Assembly: GCA_023512835.1 (NCBI GenBank)
Contig: CM042088.1
Coordinates: 15,675,562-15,739,561 of the forward strand
Length of the DNA stretch: 64,000 nt
Reading direction: 5' to 3'
DNA from: Taxillus chinensis
Lineage: Eukaryota; Streptophyta; Magnoliopsida; Santalales; Loranthaceae
Of the stretch, positions 23,447-32,720 are shown in pieces. The notes under the pieces are model-generated. The model was given only the letters and a program-made list of their open reading frames with translations. It did no database searches and was not told the DNA's origin. Within the stretch, counting starts at the first letter, position 1, and every line of letters begins with the position of its first letter. Made by a program: the position numbers and the translations under genes.

Positions 23447-24370
23447 TCAAGGTTGTTGGTCCTCGAACAGGTCAGGGTAGTGAGCACGCATCTCAGCCTC
23501 ACGTTCCCAAGTCTCTTCCTCCATACCGCGGTGTTTCCACAACACCCGAACCAACAGAATAGTCTTACCTCGCAGCTGCTTCACGCGCCTATCCAAAATA
23601 CGGATTGGTGCCTCAACAATCGTCACGTCCTCCCCAATATCCAGGGTACTCCAATCCAGCACATGTGTGGGATCTGGATGGTATTTCCACAACTGGGATA
23701 CATGGAAGACATCATGAACTCTGCTCAAACTGGGAGGTAATGCCAACCTATAAGCGACGGGTCCAACTCTACTCAAAATCTCGAACGGTCCAATGGATCG
23801 TGGAGATAACTTGGATCCCTTTCCAAATCGTTTATGCCCTCTCCGTGGAGAAACACGAAGAAACACGTGGTCTCCAGCCAAAAACTCCAATGGTCTGCGT
23901 TGGCGATCCGCATAAGACTTTTGTCTACTCTGGGCCGTAAGAAGGCGCTGCCTAATCAGTTGGACTTTTGCCGTGGCCTCTTGGACCAATTGAGGTCCCA
24001 ACATAGCTGCCTCTCCAGCTTCTGCCCAACATAAAGGAGATCAGCAAGGTCTACCATACAATGCCTCAAACGGGGCCATCCCAATAGAAGCCTGGTAACT
24101 ATTATTATAGGCAAACTCTACCAAAGGAAGATGAGAAGCCCATGATCCCCCAAAATCAAGCACACAAGCTCTTAATAGGTCTTCCAACGTTTGAATGGAC
24201 CTCTCTGACTGACCATCAGTCTCAGGATGGAAAGCAGTACTCAAATTAAGCCGCGTCCCCAATGCCTCTTGCAAACCATTCCAAAACCGAGAAGTGAATC
24301 GTGCATCTCTGTCTGAAACGATAGACAAAGGCACTCGATGCAATCGCACAATCTCATCAACATACAGCTG
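23447..24370 (-). pseudogene. pol: G4 integrase, 5'-truncated
   Basis: Opens inside the integrase core at [20 protein letters not shown] (near 24370). It contains [20 protein letters not shown] and [20 protein letters not shown]. One in-frame TGA lies at 24041-24043, where G5 has CGA/CGG. The tail includes [20 protein letters not shown] and VRVLWKHRGMEEETWERE, ending FEDQQP. The frame is otherwise open, so this copy decayed little apart from the rearrangement. Confidence 0.9.
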
Positions 24371-24519
24371 GGTTTTGCCTCTCTTCTTGGGTTTACTTAA
24401 CCATTGGGCTGAATTTGGTTTTGGGCTTCTATTAAAAACAAAATAAAAAGAAATAAAATAGGAGAAAAGAAAAGGGGACCAAACCCTACCTTCCCTGCAG
24501 CCGTCACACACATACACGC

Positions 24520-24572
<53 letters not shown>

Positions 24573-25340
24573 CGATCCAGAGGGAGACGACCCAGAGTGG
24601 AGGGGTTTCTGACGATCAAGGATCTCCTACAGACGACGGGAGGCCAGAGGCATTGAGGCAGCAGGGATATAGATCGCTCCATTCTTTTCCCCTATTCTTT
24701 TCTGCGACACTTGAGGTAGGGATTTCAAATTTTTCTATTTGCCGTCTCTCTCTTACAGATTTCTAGAATAAAATTTATGTGATGATCTGGGATGTTGAGA
24801 AGGGACCTTTTATATATATATTGAGTTTCTGAATTCTACCTTGAGCCTATGGATGATCTGGGGTTTTTGTCTGAGTTTTCTAAATTTCTGAATTTCCGTG
24901 TGAGATTATTTATACTTTTGGGTTAGGGGTCATTTGTATACCCATTGTCTTGGGATTATTTAGATGAAAAGTTTTGGGAAAACCCTATATTTGGCTTGGC
25001 TAAGGCCTATGGTATTGGGAAATCAAATGAGAGTGAGGCCAGAGTTGGATTTAGACCCGGTTTATGGGGTTAGAACTTCAATAACTTCAAAACTAAGACG
25101 AATTTGAGGTTGGTTCTTTAGGGAAAAATGATTAGAATGATAAAAGGAAGGTTTTGGAGCTTGCACGTGAAAAAGCCTTTTTCACTTGCAGATTCATTCT
25201 TGCTCCAAATAGCCCCAAATTTTAGGTGGAGCTTCCTTAGAGGCATATGAGTTGAAATACCTCTGCACGTGAAAATGACCTTTTCACGTGCAACCTTGTT
25301 TTTGGCTAAAAATCGTCCCTGAACCTTCTGAGATGGTTAG
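24371..25340 (+). repeat. LTR-derived sequence continuing G4, mosaic
   Basis: No gene. The left part continues the G4 LTR in plus sense, with a (GA)n tract (24522-24567) and GAGGTAGGGATTTC (24714) as in other gypsy LTRs. From about 25110 the sequence resembles a gypsy U3 in the opposite sense: GAAAAATGATTAGAATGA, and two palindromes of the type GCACGTGAAAA...TTTTCACGTGC near 25160-25290. It stops at the SIRE1 LTR. Confidence 0.55.
24522..24567 (+). repeat. (GA)n microsatellite
   Basis: Pure AG dinucleotide run of 46 bases, in the LTR context described for G4. Confidence 0.97.
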
Positions 25341-26638
25341 TGATGGTCCCTTGGAGCCTAAAGGGGGGTGAATAGGCTCTTATCTAAACTCTTTCCTTTC
25401 TCTTAAGACACAAACACTTATCTAGTTAAGTGATAGAATCACTGCGGAAGATAACCAGATAGTGGAAGTATTTTGTTTTATTATCACAAGATAAATACAA
25501 CAAAATAGAAGCAGGACTCTCTTATACTCTGTTTACAAATGAACTCACACACTAGCCAAATTCTATCTCCAAAAATGAAACCGCTTGTGCATACACAGGA
25601 TTAGTCTTTTCTTAACAAATGCATATGCGCTCACTTTTCACAAATGTACAAGTATGAATATTTATACAAAACATTCCTAAGAGACAACCTTGGAACTTGT
25701 AGTTCCGGAATGCGTTCAGCACTAACTATCCCTGGTAATCTCTCTGCCTTGACTGCTGCGGTTTGTGGAGCTCAAGATCTTGGGTTTGAAGAGTATAAGT
25801 GCGTTTGTGAGTTCCCAAATACAATTAAGGTTGTGTCCACATATCCGGATGATCCACGTGTAAGATTCTTCAAGTTCTCAATAAATTTGTCTTACATCGG
25901 GACGCCACGAGCTAATAACTTTAAATGCGGTTGAGTTGAAGCAATATCTTCTTGGTCCGGTGTAATTTTCCTTACTCCGTAGCTAATGAAGCTCGGAACC
26001 TTACTTTGTGTCAGTGATTTCTTACTCCGTATCTATTTGGTACTGGAATCCTTAGTCCGTGTCAGCGCTTCCTTACTCCGCATATAAGTTCCTTACTCCG
26101 TATGTAAATTCCTTACTCCGTATGTAAGTTCCTTACTCCGGGCGAGTCTTGAAAAGTTGGATGACTTATTCCGTATCAGTGCTTCCTTACTCCGCATGTA
26201 AGTTCCTTACTCCGTATGTAAATTCCTTACTCCGTATGTAAGTTCCTTACTCCGGGCGAGTCTAAAGGATTGGAGTGCTTACTCTGTACTAGCGCTTCCT
26301 TACTCCGAATGAGAAAGTTGTCCGGATTCCTTACTCCGCATCTAATTTCCTTACTCCGTGTCTAATAAAGATTCGGGTCCTTATTCCGCATGTGTACTTT
26401 GTCCGCATGAATGTCCCTTATTCCGTATGTATTGGTGACTTGGTTATTTACCAAGTGTTTGACGACACTCACTCTTGTCCAGATCAGGATTATGTATCCT
26501 GTCCTTAGCTTTGCTCTCACGAGTGTATCTCCGGATTAATAACATATCTTCTGCAACGATCAAATAAACACCAGAGATCTCAGATCAAATTATATAAGGC
26601 TTTATCAGCATTATCCAAATTCTGGCTTTGATCCAACA
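25341..26638 (-). repeat. 3' LTR of SIRE1
   Basis: In element sense it starts TGTTGGATCAAAG at 26638, after the polypurine tract, and ends ...GGGACCATCA at 25341, about 1.3 kb. It contains the ACTCCGTATGTAA minisatellite and many TCCGGA/ACTCCG motifs. The equivalent end of SIRE2 is TGTTGGTCCC, so the terminal dinucleotides are preserved. Confidence 0.85.
26067..26300. repeat. Higher-order minisatellite in the SIRE1 LTR
   Basis: Two copies of a 113-114 bp unit (26067-26180, 26181-26293) with a third start at 26294. Each unit contains four copies of a 20-bp subunit of the form TTCCTTACTCCGTATGTAAG, then GGGCGAGTCT. Related ACTCCG motifs extend from about 25970 to 26430. Confidence 0.9.
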
Positions 26639-26650
26639 ATCTCCCCCAAT
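26639..26650 (-). other. Polypurine tract of SIRE1
   Basis: The minus strand reads ATTGGGGGAGAT immediately before TGTTGG, the usual copia/Sirevirus context. Confidence 0.85.
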
Positions 26651-26781
26651 TGCGGATATGCCCAAACCCTTTGTAATCTGATCTGGTAAGCAGTGCAAAA
26701 AGATAACATACAGAATATACATCACAACCAATTTCATTTAACAGCCACTAAGTACAATTCAGCCTTAATACAAGATTTTCG

Positions 26782-27076
26782 CTAAGGTACATAAGGCTTA
26801 CTATACTTGAAGATCATAGTTGCTGCTTTCTCTCTAAGCTCCATTGTCTGCTTCATCGTAAAGGTGGTGTGTTGGCTCCAATATTTGTCCACGGTTAAGA
26901 ATGACTTGATGAAGTGACAGACAAAGGCTCCGCAGCTATCTCCATCCGGCTGTTGTGGCACTTGCTTTTTGCCCCAGAATGTCGCCTTGAGTTTCTCAGT
27001 CGGACGCAAGGGTGTGATACCCAACTCTTCATATAATCCAGCTTTCTTCACAGCTTCAGTCAGCCTGAGACACAGA
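26782..27076 (-). pseudogene. SIRE1 extra frame, 3' part: catalytic Cys half of a Ulp1/SENP-like protease
   Basis: About 98 codons ending at the stop 26782-26784, only 130 bases before the polypurine tract. It contains VPQQPDGDSCGAFVCHF, the signature of C48 (Ulp1/SENP) cysteine proteases. The oxyanion Gln codon is 26950-26952 and the catalytic Cys codon is 26932-26934. C48 enzymes cleave SUMO or ubiquitin-like proteins; the substrate here is unknown. The frame enters directly from the gypsy junction at 27076. Once one copy of the ACAGA duplication is discounted, it is in phase with the 5' part ending at 53081. The first residues of the open frame upstream of 27076 are LTR sequence, not part of the protein. 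Confidence 0.85.
27072..27076. other. Target-site duplication ACAGA, left copy
   Basis: ACAGA at 27072-27076 and again at 53076-53080, flanking the entire G5/G6 gypsy block. A 5-bp duplication is normal for gypsy integration. Confidence 0.95.
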
Positions 27077-27248
27077 TGTAAGGACCCGTACCTTGAGTTA
27101 GTCACAGTTTTGCCTTCTGAGTAGAGTTTTTCTAGATTTTGACCTAGTGAATGGGCTCAAATGAATTCACGTGCAAAAGGAAAGATGGTTAGAATGATGT
27201 CCTCTATCTACCACAGAAGCTTCAGGCCAAACGGACGTGTATGTGAGG

Positions 27249-27278
27249 TGCACGTGAAATGGGTCCATTTCACGTGCA
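27249..27278 (+). promoter_or_regulatory. 30-bp palindrome with two G-boxes in the G5 U3
   Basis: 14-bp perfect arms TGCACGTGAAATGG and its reverse complement, separated by GT. Each arm contains the G-box CACGTG. It is identical in the other G5 LTRs at 34609-34638 and 51272-51301. G-boxes bind plant bZIP and bHLH factors; a role here is inferred. Confidence 0.8.
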
Positions 27279-27509
27279 AGTGTGGTTGTCTTCTAAATGA
27301 TGCAAGGAGGCTAGGGGTGAAGTTTGAGCGCATTTGGAGTGCATATGGAGTTGCACGTGAATTGGGGAATTCACGTTCAAATTGGCGTGCAGCCATATTT
27401 TTGCATGGTTCCCTTGGTTTTGACATTCTAATGATCTTTCTCCAAAGGACCATGTTGAAATTCTGAGTATTTTGGCCTATATAGGTGCGGAAAGGTGCTA
27501 ACTTGTGTG

Positions 27510-27587
27510 ATCAAAACTACGTCGTTTTGATCCTGGGATTTACTTAATCAAAACTACGTCGTTTTGATGTGGGTAGTGTCTATATAA
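27510..27587 (+). promoter_or_regulatory. G5 LTR promoter: two ACGT palindromes and a TATA box
   Basis: Two copies of a 22-bp palindrome-like box (27510-27531 and 27547-27568; core CAAAACTACGTCGTTTTG) lie 12 bp upstream of TATATAA at 27581-27587. The same arrangement is in every gypsy LTR of the window. TATA-directed RNA polymerase II transcription from here would make the genomic RNA. Confidence 0.78.
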
Positions 27588-27605
27588 TGAGGGTTTGAGT
27601 TTGAG

Positions 27606-27644
27606 TTTAGGGTTCTTGTGTTCTTCTTTGGTTGCACTTCTCGC

Positions 27645-27683
<39 letters not shown>
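27606..27683 (+). promoter_or_regulatory. Telobox and (GA)n tract downstream of the TATA box
   Basis: TTTAGGGTT (telobox, reverse of AACCCTAAA) at 27606-27614, then a (GA)n run at 27649-27683. The pair recurs in all the gypsy LTRs here, at the expected start of the transcript. Confidence 0.75.
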
Positions 27684-27686
<3 letters not shown>

Positions 27687-27830
27687 CTCCGGGCAGTTGC
27701 CGTGGTGGTTCGCGTCATTGGAAGCTGTCTAGCGTAGAGGTTAGGACAAAAGTCTGAGGTAGGGATTCTTGCTCTTCCTAACTCTCCTCTGTTCTAGGAT
27801 ATTCACCTATATATATATATATATATGTAA

Positions 27831-27860
27831 ATCCATATAGGTGTGATCTCCTATATGGAT
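27831..27860 (+). other. Conserved 11/8/11 hairpin in the G5 left LTR
   Basis: Arms ATCCATATAGG and CCTATATGGAT around the loop TGTGATCT, preceded by a TATATA run. It lies in the transcribed R/U5 part of the LTR. Confidence 0.85.
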
Positions 27861-29054
27861 GTTGGCCTTCAGTGGCATGTTCTGTTGATTCTGATGTTGA
27901 ATTTGGCCTGAGGATTTTCTGGGTTTGTTTATGCCCACCATGTGTTTGATGAAATGTCTATGAGGCCCGCACCCTATGTATTTCATAAAATGTCTGTGAG
28001 GCCTGCATGCCATGTATTCAATATAATGCCCGTGAGACCTTGTATATGGGTGTCTGATGATATACCTACGTGACTGGTGTGTAATGTGTTTGATTTGTAT
28101 TTGATTTTAAGCCTATAAGGCTGATGTGTGTGGCTTGTATCTGACCATGTTGGTCCTTCTGAGATAAAGTGTAAATGCTGTGCTGAGTTTACATGTTGAG
28201 ATGTAATGCTTATCTTTGTTCGTTGATCCGCTTGAGACCGAGCTGAGATATGGGCCAGGCACAATAGCTGGACCCCTTTGAGATTTGGCCAGGACGTGGT
28301 CCTGAGTCTCGGTGTAGCACTCACGACGGTGGGCTAAGTCTACACCCATTCCTGAGGGTAGGTATGGCGCCCGAGGAGGTGGTTGACCATATCTGACTCG
28401 GGTGGAAAATGTTGCATTGGTGTCCATGCAACATTCGCCTGGATGTGGTATGTCATGTCGCCGTGGTGGCGGGGTGTCCTCTCGCCCTTCGGTGTGGGCT
28501 CGGGTAAAGAGTGTTTACTGGGTGATGTTTGCAGCTTTAGCCTTAGGCACGACACGAGCACAAGCATACACATATCATGCATGTTGTAGAGCGGGACGGG
28601 TCTGGGGAGACTGGGTCCCTACTGAGCTATGGTTTGCTCACCCCTCCTATAAACTGTTCTTTTGCAGGGTTTAGGAGGCGGTAGGTGAAGGCTGAGGAGC
28701 TAGGCCCCTGAGGCTGGGAGTTTTATGTTATTTCCTTTGTTGTACTCTGGTTTTATGTGTTTGGAATTTGGTTTGGTTTTATTTGTGGCTTCATAAGGGT
28801 TTTTCCCCGACTGGGTTGTAATAAACATTTAGTCGTTGAAATGAAATAAAATGAGATGTTATTCAATTTGTGTTTGTGTGCATGGTTTGGGAGTAGGAGC
28901 ATGCCCCTTGGCATGTTAGCCTAGTTGTGCAGGTTTGGGACAGCACCCGTGCCAGAAGTCTTTTTAAGGTGCTTGCACCAACCCCTTGTCCCTTCGGGTG
29001 CGGGCATGGGCAGTCACTACTCATTTCCAAGTGGAAGGAAATTGGGGCGTGACA

Positions 29055-29508
29055 ATATGGTATCAGAGCGATAGTTCATGGTCTGGTGGACCTAGGATAG
29101 TGGGGAGGCCTGGCTGCTTCTGAGACTCTTAGGAGGCAGTCTAGGACACGCCTGATCAACGTGGTCCTATCTGGTTTTCTGGGGTGTACTCAGGGGTAGT
29201 TAAACCAAGGAGTAGGGCATTTGCATTTGGGTTGAGGCTAGGGGTTAGGGCACTAGTTTAATTTCAGTATAAGTATTGTGATTGGACATGCTGTGTTGCT
29301 GAAACTTGTTGCTAAAAACAAAATTTTATTGCTGTGAAATTCGGTGATTTTCTGTGAGACTTGTTGCTATGAATTGCTGCTGTGTGCTTCGTGATTTACC
29401 TGTGTGTTTAAATGTAAAACGTTGCTTGAGTACCTCATGGCCCATGGGGATGAGGGTGTGTAGAGCTTGAGAGAAGCCGATCCTAGTTTGGTTTAAATTA
29501 TGTAGACT
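29055..29508 (+). other. G5-A leader with primer site
   Basis: Primer-binding site TGGTATCAGAGC at 29058-29069, three bases after the LTR, then an untranslated leader of about 440 bases to the gag ATG at 29509. No gene. Confidence 0.88.
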
Positions 29509-30700
29509 ATGCCTCCTAGGAGAGTAACCCGAGCTACTCCAAGGTGTAGAAGATGAATCTTCGCACGTCGTGGAGAGGAAAGAGGACAGCATGTAGAGGG
29601 CGATGATCCCCTGGAGCGGATCATGGCCCAAGTCCGGGCCCTAAGTGAGAACGTGCAAGGCATGCGTGAGGACCTCAGGGGAGAGATCCTAAACGAGGTG
29701 CGTCAGGAGATGATGGCACGACAGCGGTGCCACCCCCTCCACCCCGTGAGGCGGAACCTCCGTGTAGGCGGGAAGTGCCGGTGAGGCGGGAAGAGGGAGA
29801 CGTGTTGACGCAGTTCCGAAAGGAACATCCACCAAGGTTCAAGGGAGGAGCCGAACCTCTAGGAGCAGAGCACCTGGCTGCGGCAGATCGAGCATGTGTT
29901 CTCCTTTCCTCGACCCCGGGAGGAAGACAAAGTGAGACTAGCAGTCCGGCAGTTGGAGGAGGAAGCCTTGGAATGGTGGCTTAGCATCTCGGAAGCCGGG
30001 ACATGGAGACCATGGCCTGGAATGAGTTCCTCCAGTTGTTCCATGAGGAGTTCTTTCCGAGTCATTGCGGTGGTAGAAGCGGGAGGAGTTCGGCGGCTGA
30101 AGCGGGGATCGCGCTCGACAGCGAGTATGAGCGAGATTTCCGGGGGCTGAGTCGGTTTGCTCCGAAGCAATATCAAGGGAGGACCTGAAGGCCCATAAGT
30201 TTACCATGGGTCTCAAACCTGCCCTGAAGCAAAGGGTGGAGATGCTCGCGACCGAAGACCTATCTTGAAGTCGTGGACACCGCCAAGATTGTTGAGAGAG
30301 GATTAGAGGAGGGAAGACAGGCTCACCAGGAGCGGATGGGGCCGAGCGCGCGCGACAAGCACGGTGAAACCAAGAGGCGAAGGTTGAGCCCGGGAGTGGG
30401 ACTTTTCCCAAGGATGGGGGCCAAGCTTCAATGGCTCCGCCCGGATCCCGTTACTTTGGAGGACAGGGAGAGTGGCTGGGAACTTCCCAAGCGGGTGTAC
30501 CGGTTGTGGCCTTGTCGGGGCACGTCAAACGTGAGTGCCCCAAGCAGCACTTGACGTGTCATAGTCGTGGGAAGGTGGGACACATCGGCAAGGTGTGTTT
30601 CAGGAAGGGGAACAGCCCGGGGGCTGGAAGCTTGGCACAAGGGAGCAGGGGTGGGACCCAATTTCAGGCCCCGGCCCCCTAAGCCCGGCACATTCGTGGC
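29509..30700 (+). pseudogene. gag: G5-A gag, frameshifted
   Basis: Starts at ATG 29509 (MPPRRVTRAT), the same start context as in the other copies. The gag core is recognisable in successive frames: FRKEHPPRFKGG, then REEDKVRLAVRQLEEEALEW, then RDFRGLSRFAPK. A zinc knuckle near 30560-30600 reads CHSRGKVGHIGKVC, with the second Cys changed to Arg. Multiple single-base shifts relative to G5-B. Many lie at CAG/CTG and may be sequence errors rather than true decay. Confidence 0.85.
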
Positions 30701-30789
30701 AGGCCGGTCGGCCGGTTCCGGTCTCACTAGGCCACGGGGGGAGAGGCAACCACAAGGAGGATCGGAGGGGCGTCCCCGGTGGACTGCAG

Positions 30790-32720
30790 CAGGAACAAAA
30801 GGGAAGGCAAGTGAGGCTAGCGGTGGGGCAAGCCAAGGCAGAGTGTTCGCGCTTACCTCGGTACTAGCTGAAATGGAGGACTTACCATCACCCTCCGAGG
30901 AAGGTGGGAGCTGGACCTTCGGTGGTTCGAGGTACTATTCTAATATCTCGCACCGTTGTTGCCGCATTGTTTGATACCGGAGCTTCGTGCTCCCCGATTG
31001 TTAAGTCCTTGGTGGAGAGCCTTGGACTTGATTGTGTGGAGGCCGATAGACCTCGAGGGTCGAGTCCCTAATGGGAGGTGTGGAGTTGATCCACCAAATG
31101 TGTCGAGAGTGTGCGCTTACGATAGGAGAGGTTGACCTCTCATTTGATTTGTACGTAATGCCCATGAGGACCTCTAGTTTGATTCTGGGGATGGATGGTT
31201 GATGGCCTTTCAGGCTAAGATTGATCGCTATAGGCGACGAGTATCGTTTACTACACCTACAGGATCTTCCTGTACCCTAGTGGGTGAATGGGATAGGGAT
31301 GCTGGGAGAGCTGGACCGACGAGGGAGCTATGGGGCAATATTACCCATAGGCTTGCCACCCTAACCTTTGAGGAGGAAGGTAACTTAGAGAAACGGGTGT
31401 GGCCAGATGTTGTCGAGAATTTCCAGGATGTCTTTCCTGGGGAGTTGTTGGAGTTGCCTCTACACGAAGTATCGAGTTCACGGTTGAACTGTTGCCAGGG
31501 GTGGGACCCATCTCACAAGTAGCATACCGGATGGGACCTGGTTGAGTTGCGGGAGCTTCGAAGCAAATAAAGGACCCGGGAGATAAAGGTTTTATCCGTC
31601 CTAGTACCTCACCTTGGGGTGCACCGGTCTTGTTTGCTAAGAAGGCAGATGGTTCATTGCGACTTTGCATTGATTATCGGAAGCTGAATCAAGTAACGGT
31701 AAAGAACAAGTACCCTTTGCCGCGAATTGATGACTTATTCAACCAGCTGAGTGGAGCACGATGGTTCTCAAAAATCGATCTGCGTTCGGGATATCATCAA
31801 TTGAGGGTCAGGAGCGAAGACATCCCTAAGACGGCGTTCAGGTGCAGATACGGACACTATGAGTGGTTAGTGATGTCTTTTGGGCTCACAAACGCCCTGC
31901 CGTGTTCATGCATCTAATGAATCAGGTATTTGCCCCATACCTGGATTCCTTCGTGGTGGTATTTATTGACGACATCCTTGTGTACTCCAAAACCCAAGCT
32001 GAGCATGAGGAGCACTTGGCCGTGGTGCTGCAGGCACTACGAGATCATCACTTGTATGCTAAATTTAGCAAGTGTGACTTCTGGATGCGAGAGGTGCATT
32101 TTCTTGGGCATGTGGTATCTGCCGAAGGAGTTAGAGTGGACTCAACCAAGATTGAGTCCGTAGCATCTTGGAAGAGGCCCACAAATGTTTTTGAGATCCG
32201 GAGTTTCTTGGGTCGCGGGTATTATTGCGGCGTTTTGTGGAAGGGTTTTCTCGGTTGGCGGCGCCCATGACAGCTCTTACACCGAAGGGAGCCAAATTCG
32301 AGTGGACGGACAAGTGCCGGCGGGCATTCGAGGAGTTGAAGACTCGCCCGACTACCGCACCGGTGTTGAGTCTAGCTGCAGGAGGGAGTGCCATTCGAGG
32401 TGTATTGTGATGCGTCTCACGTTAGGCGGGGTGTGTTTTGATGCAAGAACGCCAAGTCATAGCATATGGCTCGCGACAGCTGAAGTCCCATGAGCAAAAC
32501 TACCCAACACACGACCTGGAGTTAGCAGCAGTTATATCTTCACCCAGAGAGACCTAAATTTGCGACAACGGAGGTGGGTAGAGTACCTGTAAATGTTTGA
32601 CTTCACGCTCTCCTACATGCCTGGGAAGGGAAATTTAGTAGCCGATGCGCTAAGTAGAAAAGGGAAAGCTGAGGTTTCCATGAGAGAATGGAAAATGATG
32701 GAGCAGTTGGCAGTGCTTTA
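30790..32720 (+). pseudogene. pol: G5-A protease - RT - RNase H, frameshifted
   Basis: Protease motif around LFDTGAS at about 30970-30990 with a frame change. RT is well preserved from 31630: [20 protein letters not shown], then [19 protein letters not shown] and the catalytic [11 protein letters not shown] (about 31960-31990). A frameshift lies at TNALPC near 31895, where G5-B reads TNAPAV. RNase H has lost about 90 bases near 32533 (IFALKSW to the YIFT block), the same deletion as in G5-B. A chance stop and shifts follow. Not functional as read. Confidence 0.88.

Larger units (their letters stand above)
23003..25340. mobile_element. G4: rearranged Ty3-gypsy 3' end with an inverted block
   Basis: The left block (23003-24370) carries integrase, polypurine tract and the first 287 bases of the 3' LTR on the minus strand. 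The LTR sequence then resumes on the plus strand from 24372. A 26-bp segment of the LTR (GTTTTGCCTCTCTTCTTGGG...) is present at both breakpoints, as a perfect inverted repeat at 23003-23028 and 24372-24397. Confidence 0.75.
27077..29054 (+). repeat. G5 left LTR
   Basis: Starts TGTAAGGACCCGTACC, ends GGGGCGTGACA, 1978 bp. It is the outlier of the three G5 LTRs. Examples: TTCTGAGTAG where the others have TTCTAAGTAG, GATGGTTAG for GATGCTTAG, and TTTAGGAGGC for TTTAGCAGGC. Confidence 0.96.

Noticed and set aside
24522..24567. CRISPR-like or other spaced repeat
   Set aside because: Simple (GA)n microsatellite without spacers; no direct-repeat/spacer structure anywhere in the window.
27161..27466. 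101-codon frame repeated identically at 34521 and 51184
   Set aside because: It lies in the U3 of the three G5 LTRs, overlaps the palindromes and promoter, and has no domain. Conservation follows from LTR identity.
28113..28589. Recurrent 80-120-codon frames in the R/U5 part of the LTRs (also at 35439, 41347, 48758, 52230)
   Set aside because: Present on both strands, broken differently between copies, and inside noncoding LTR sequence.
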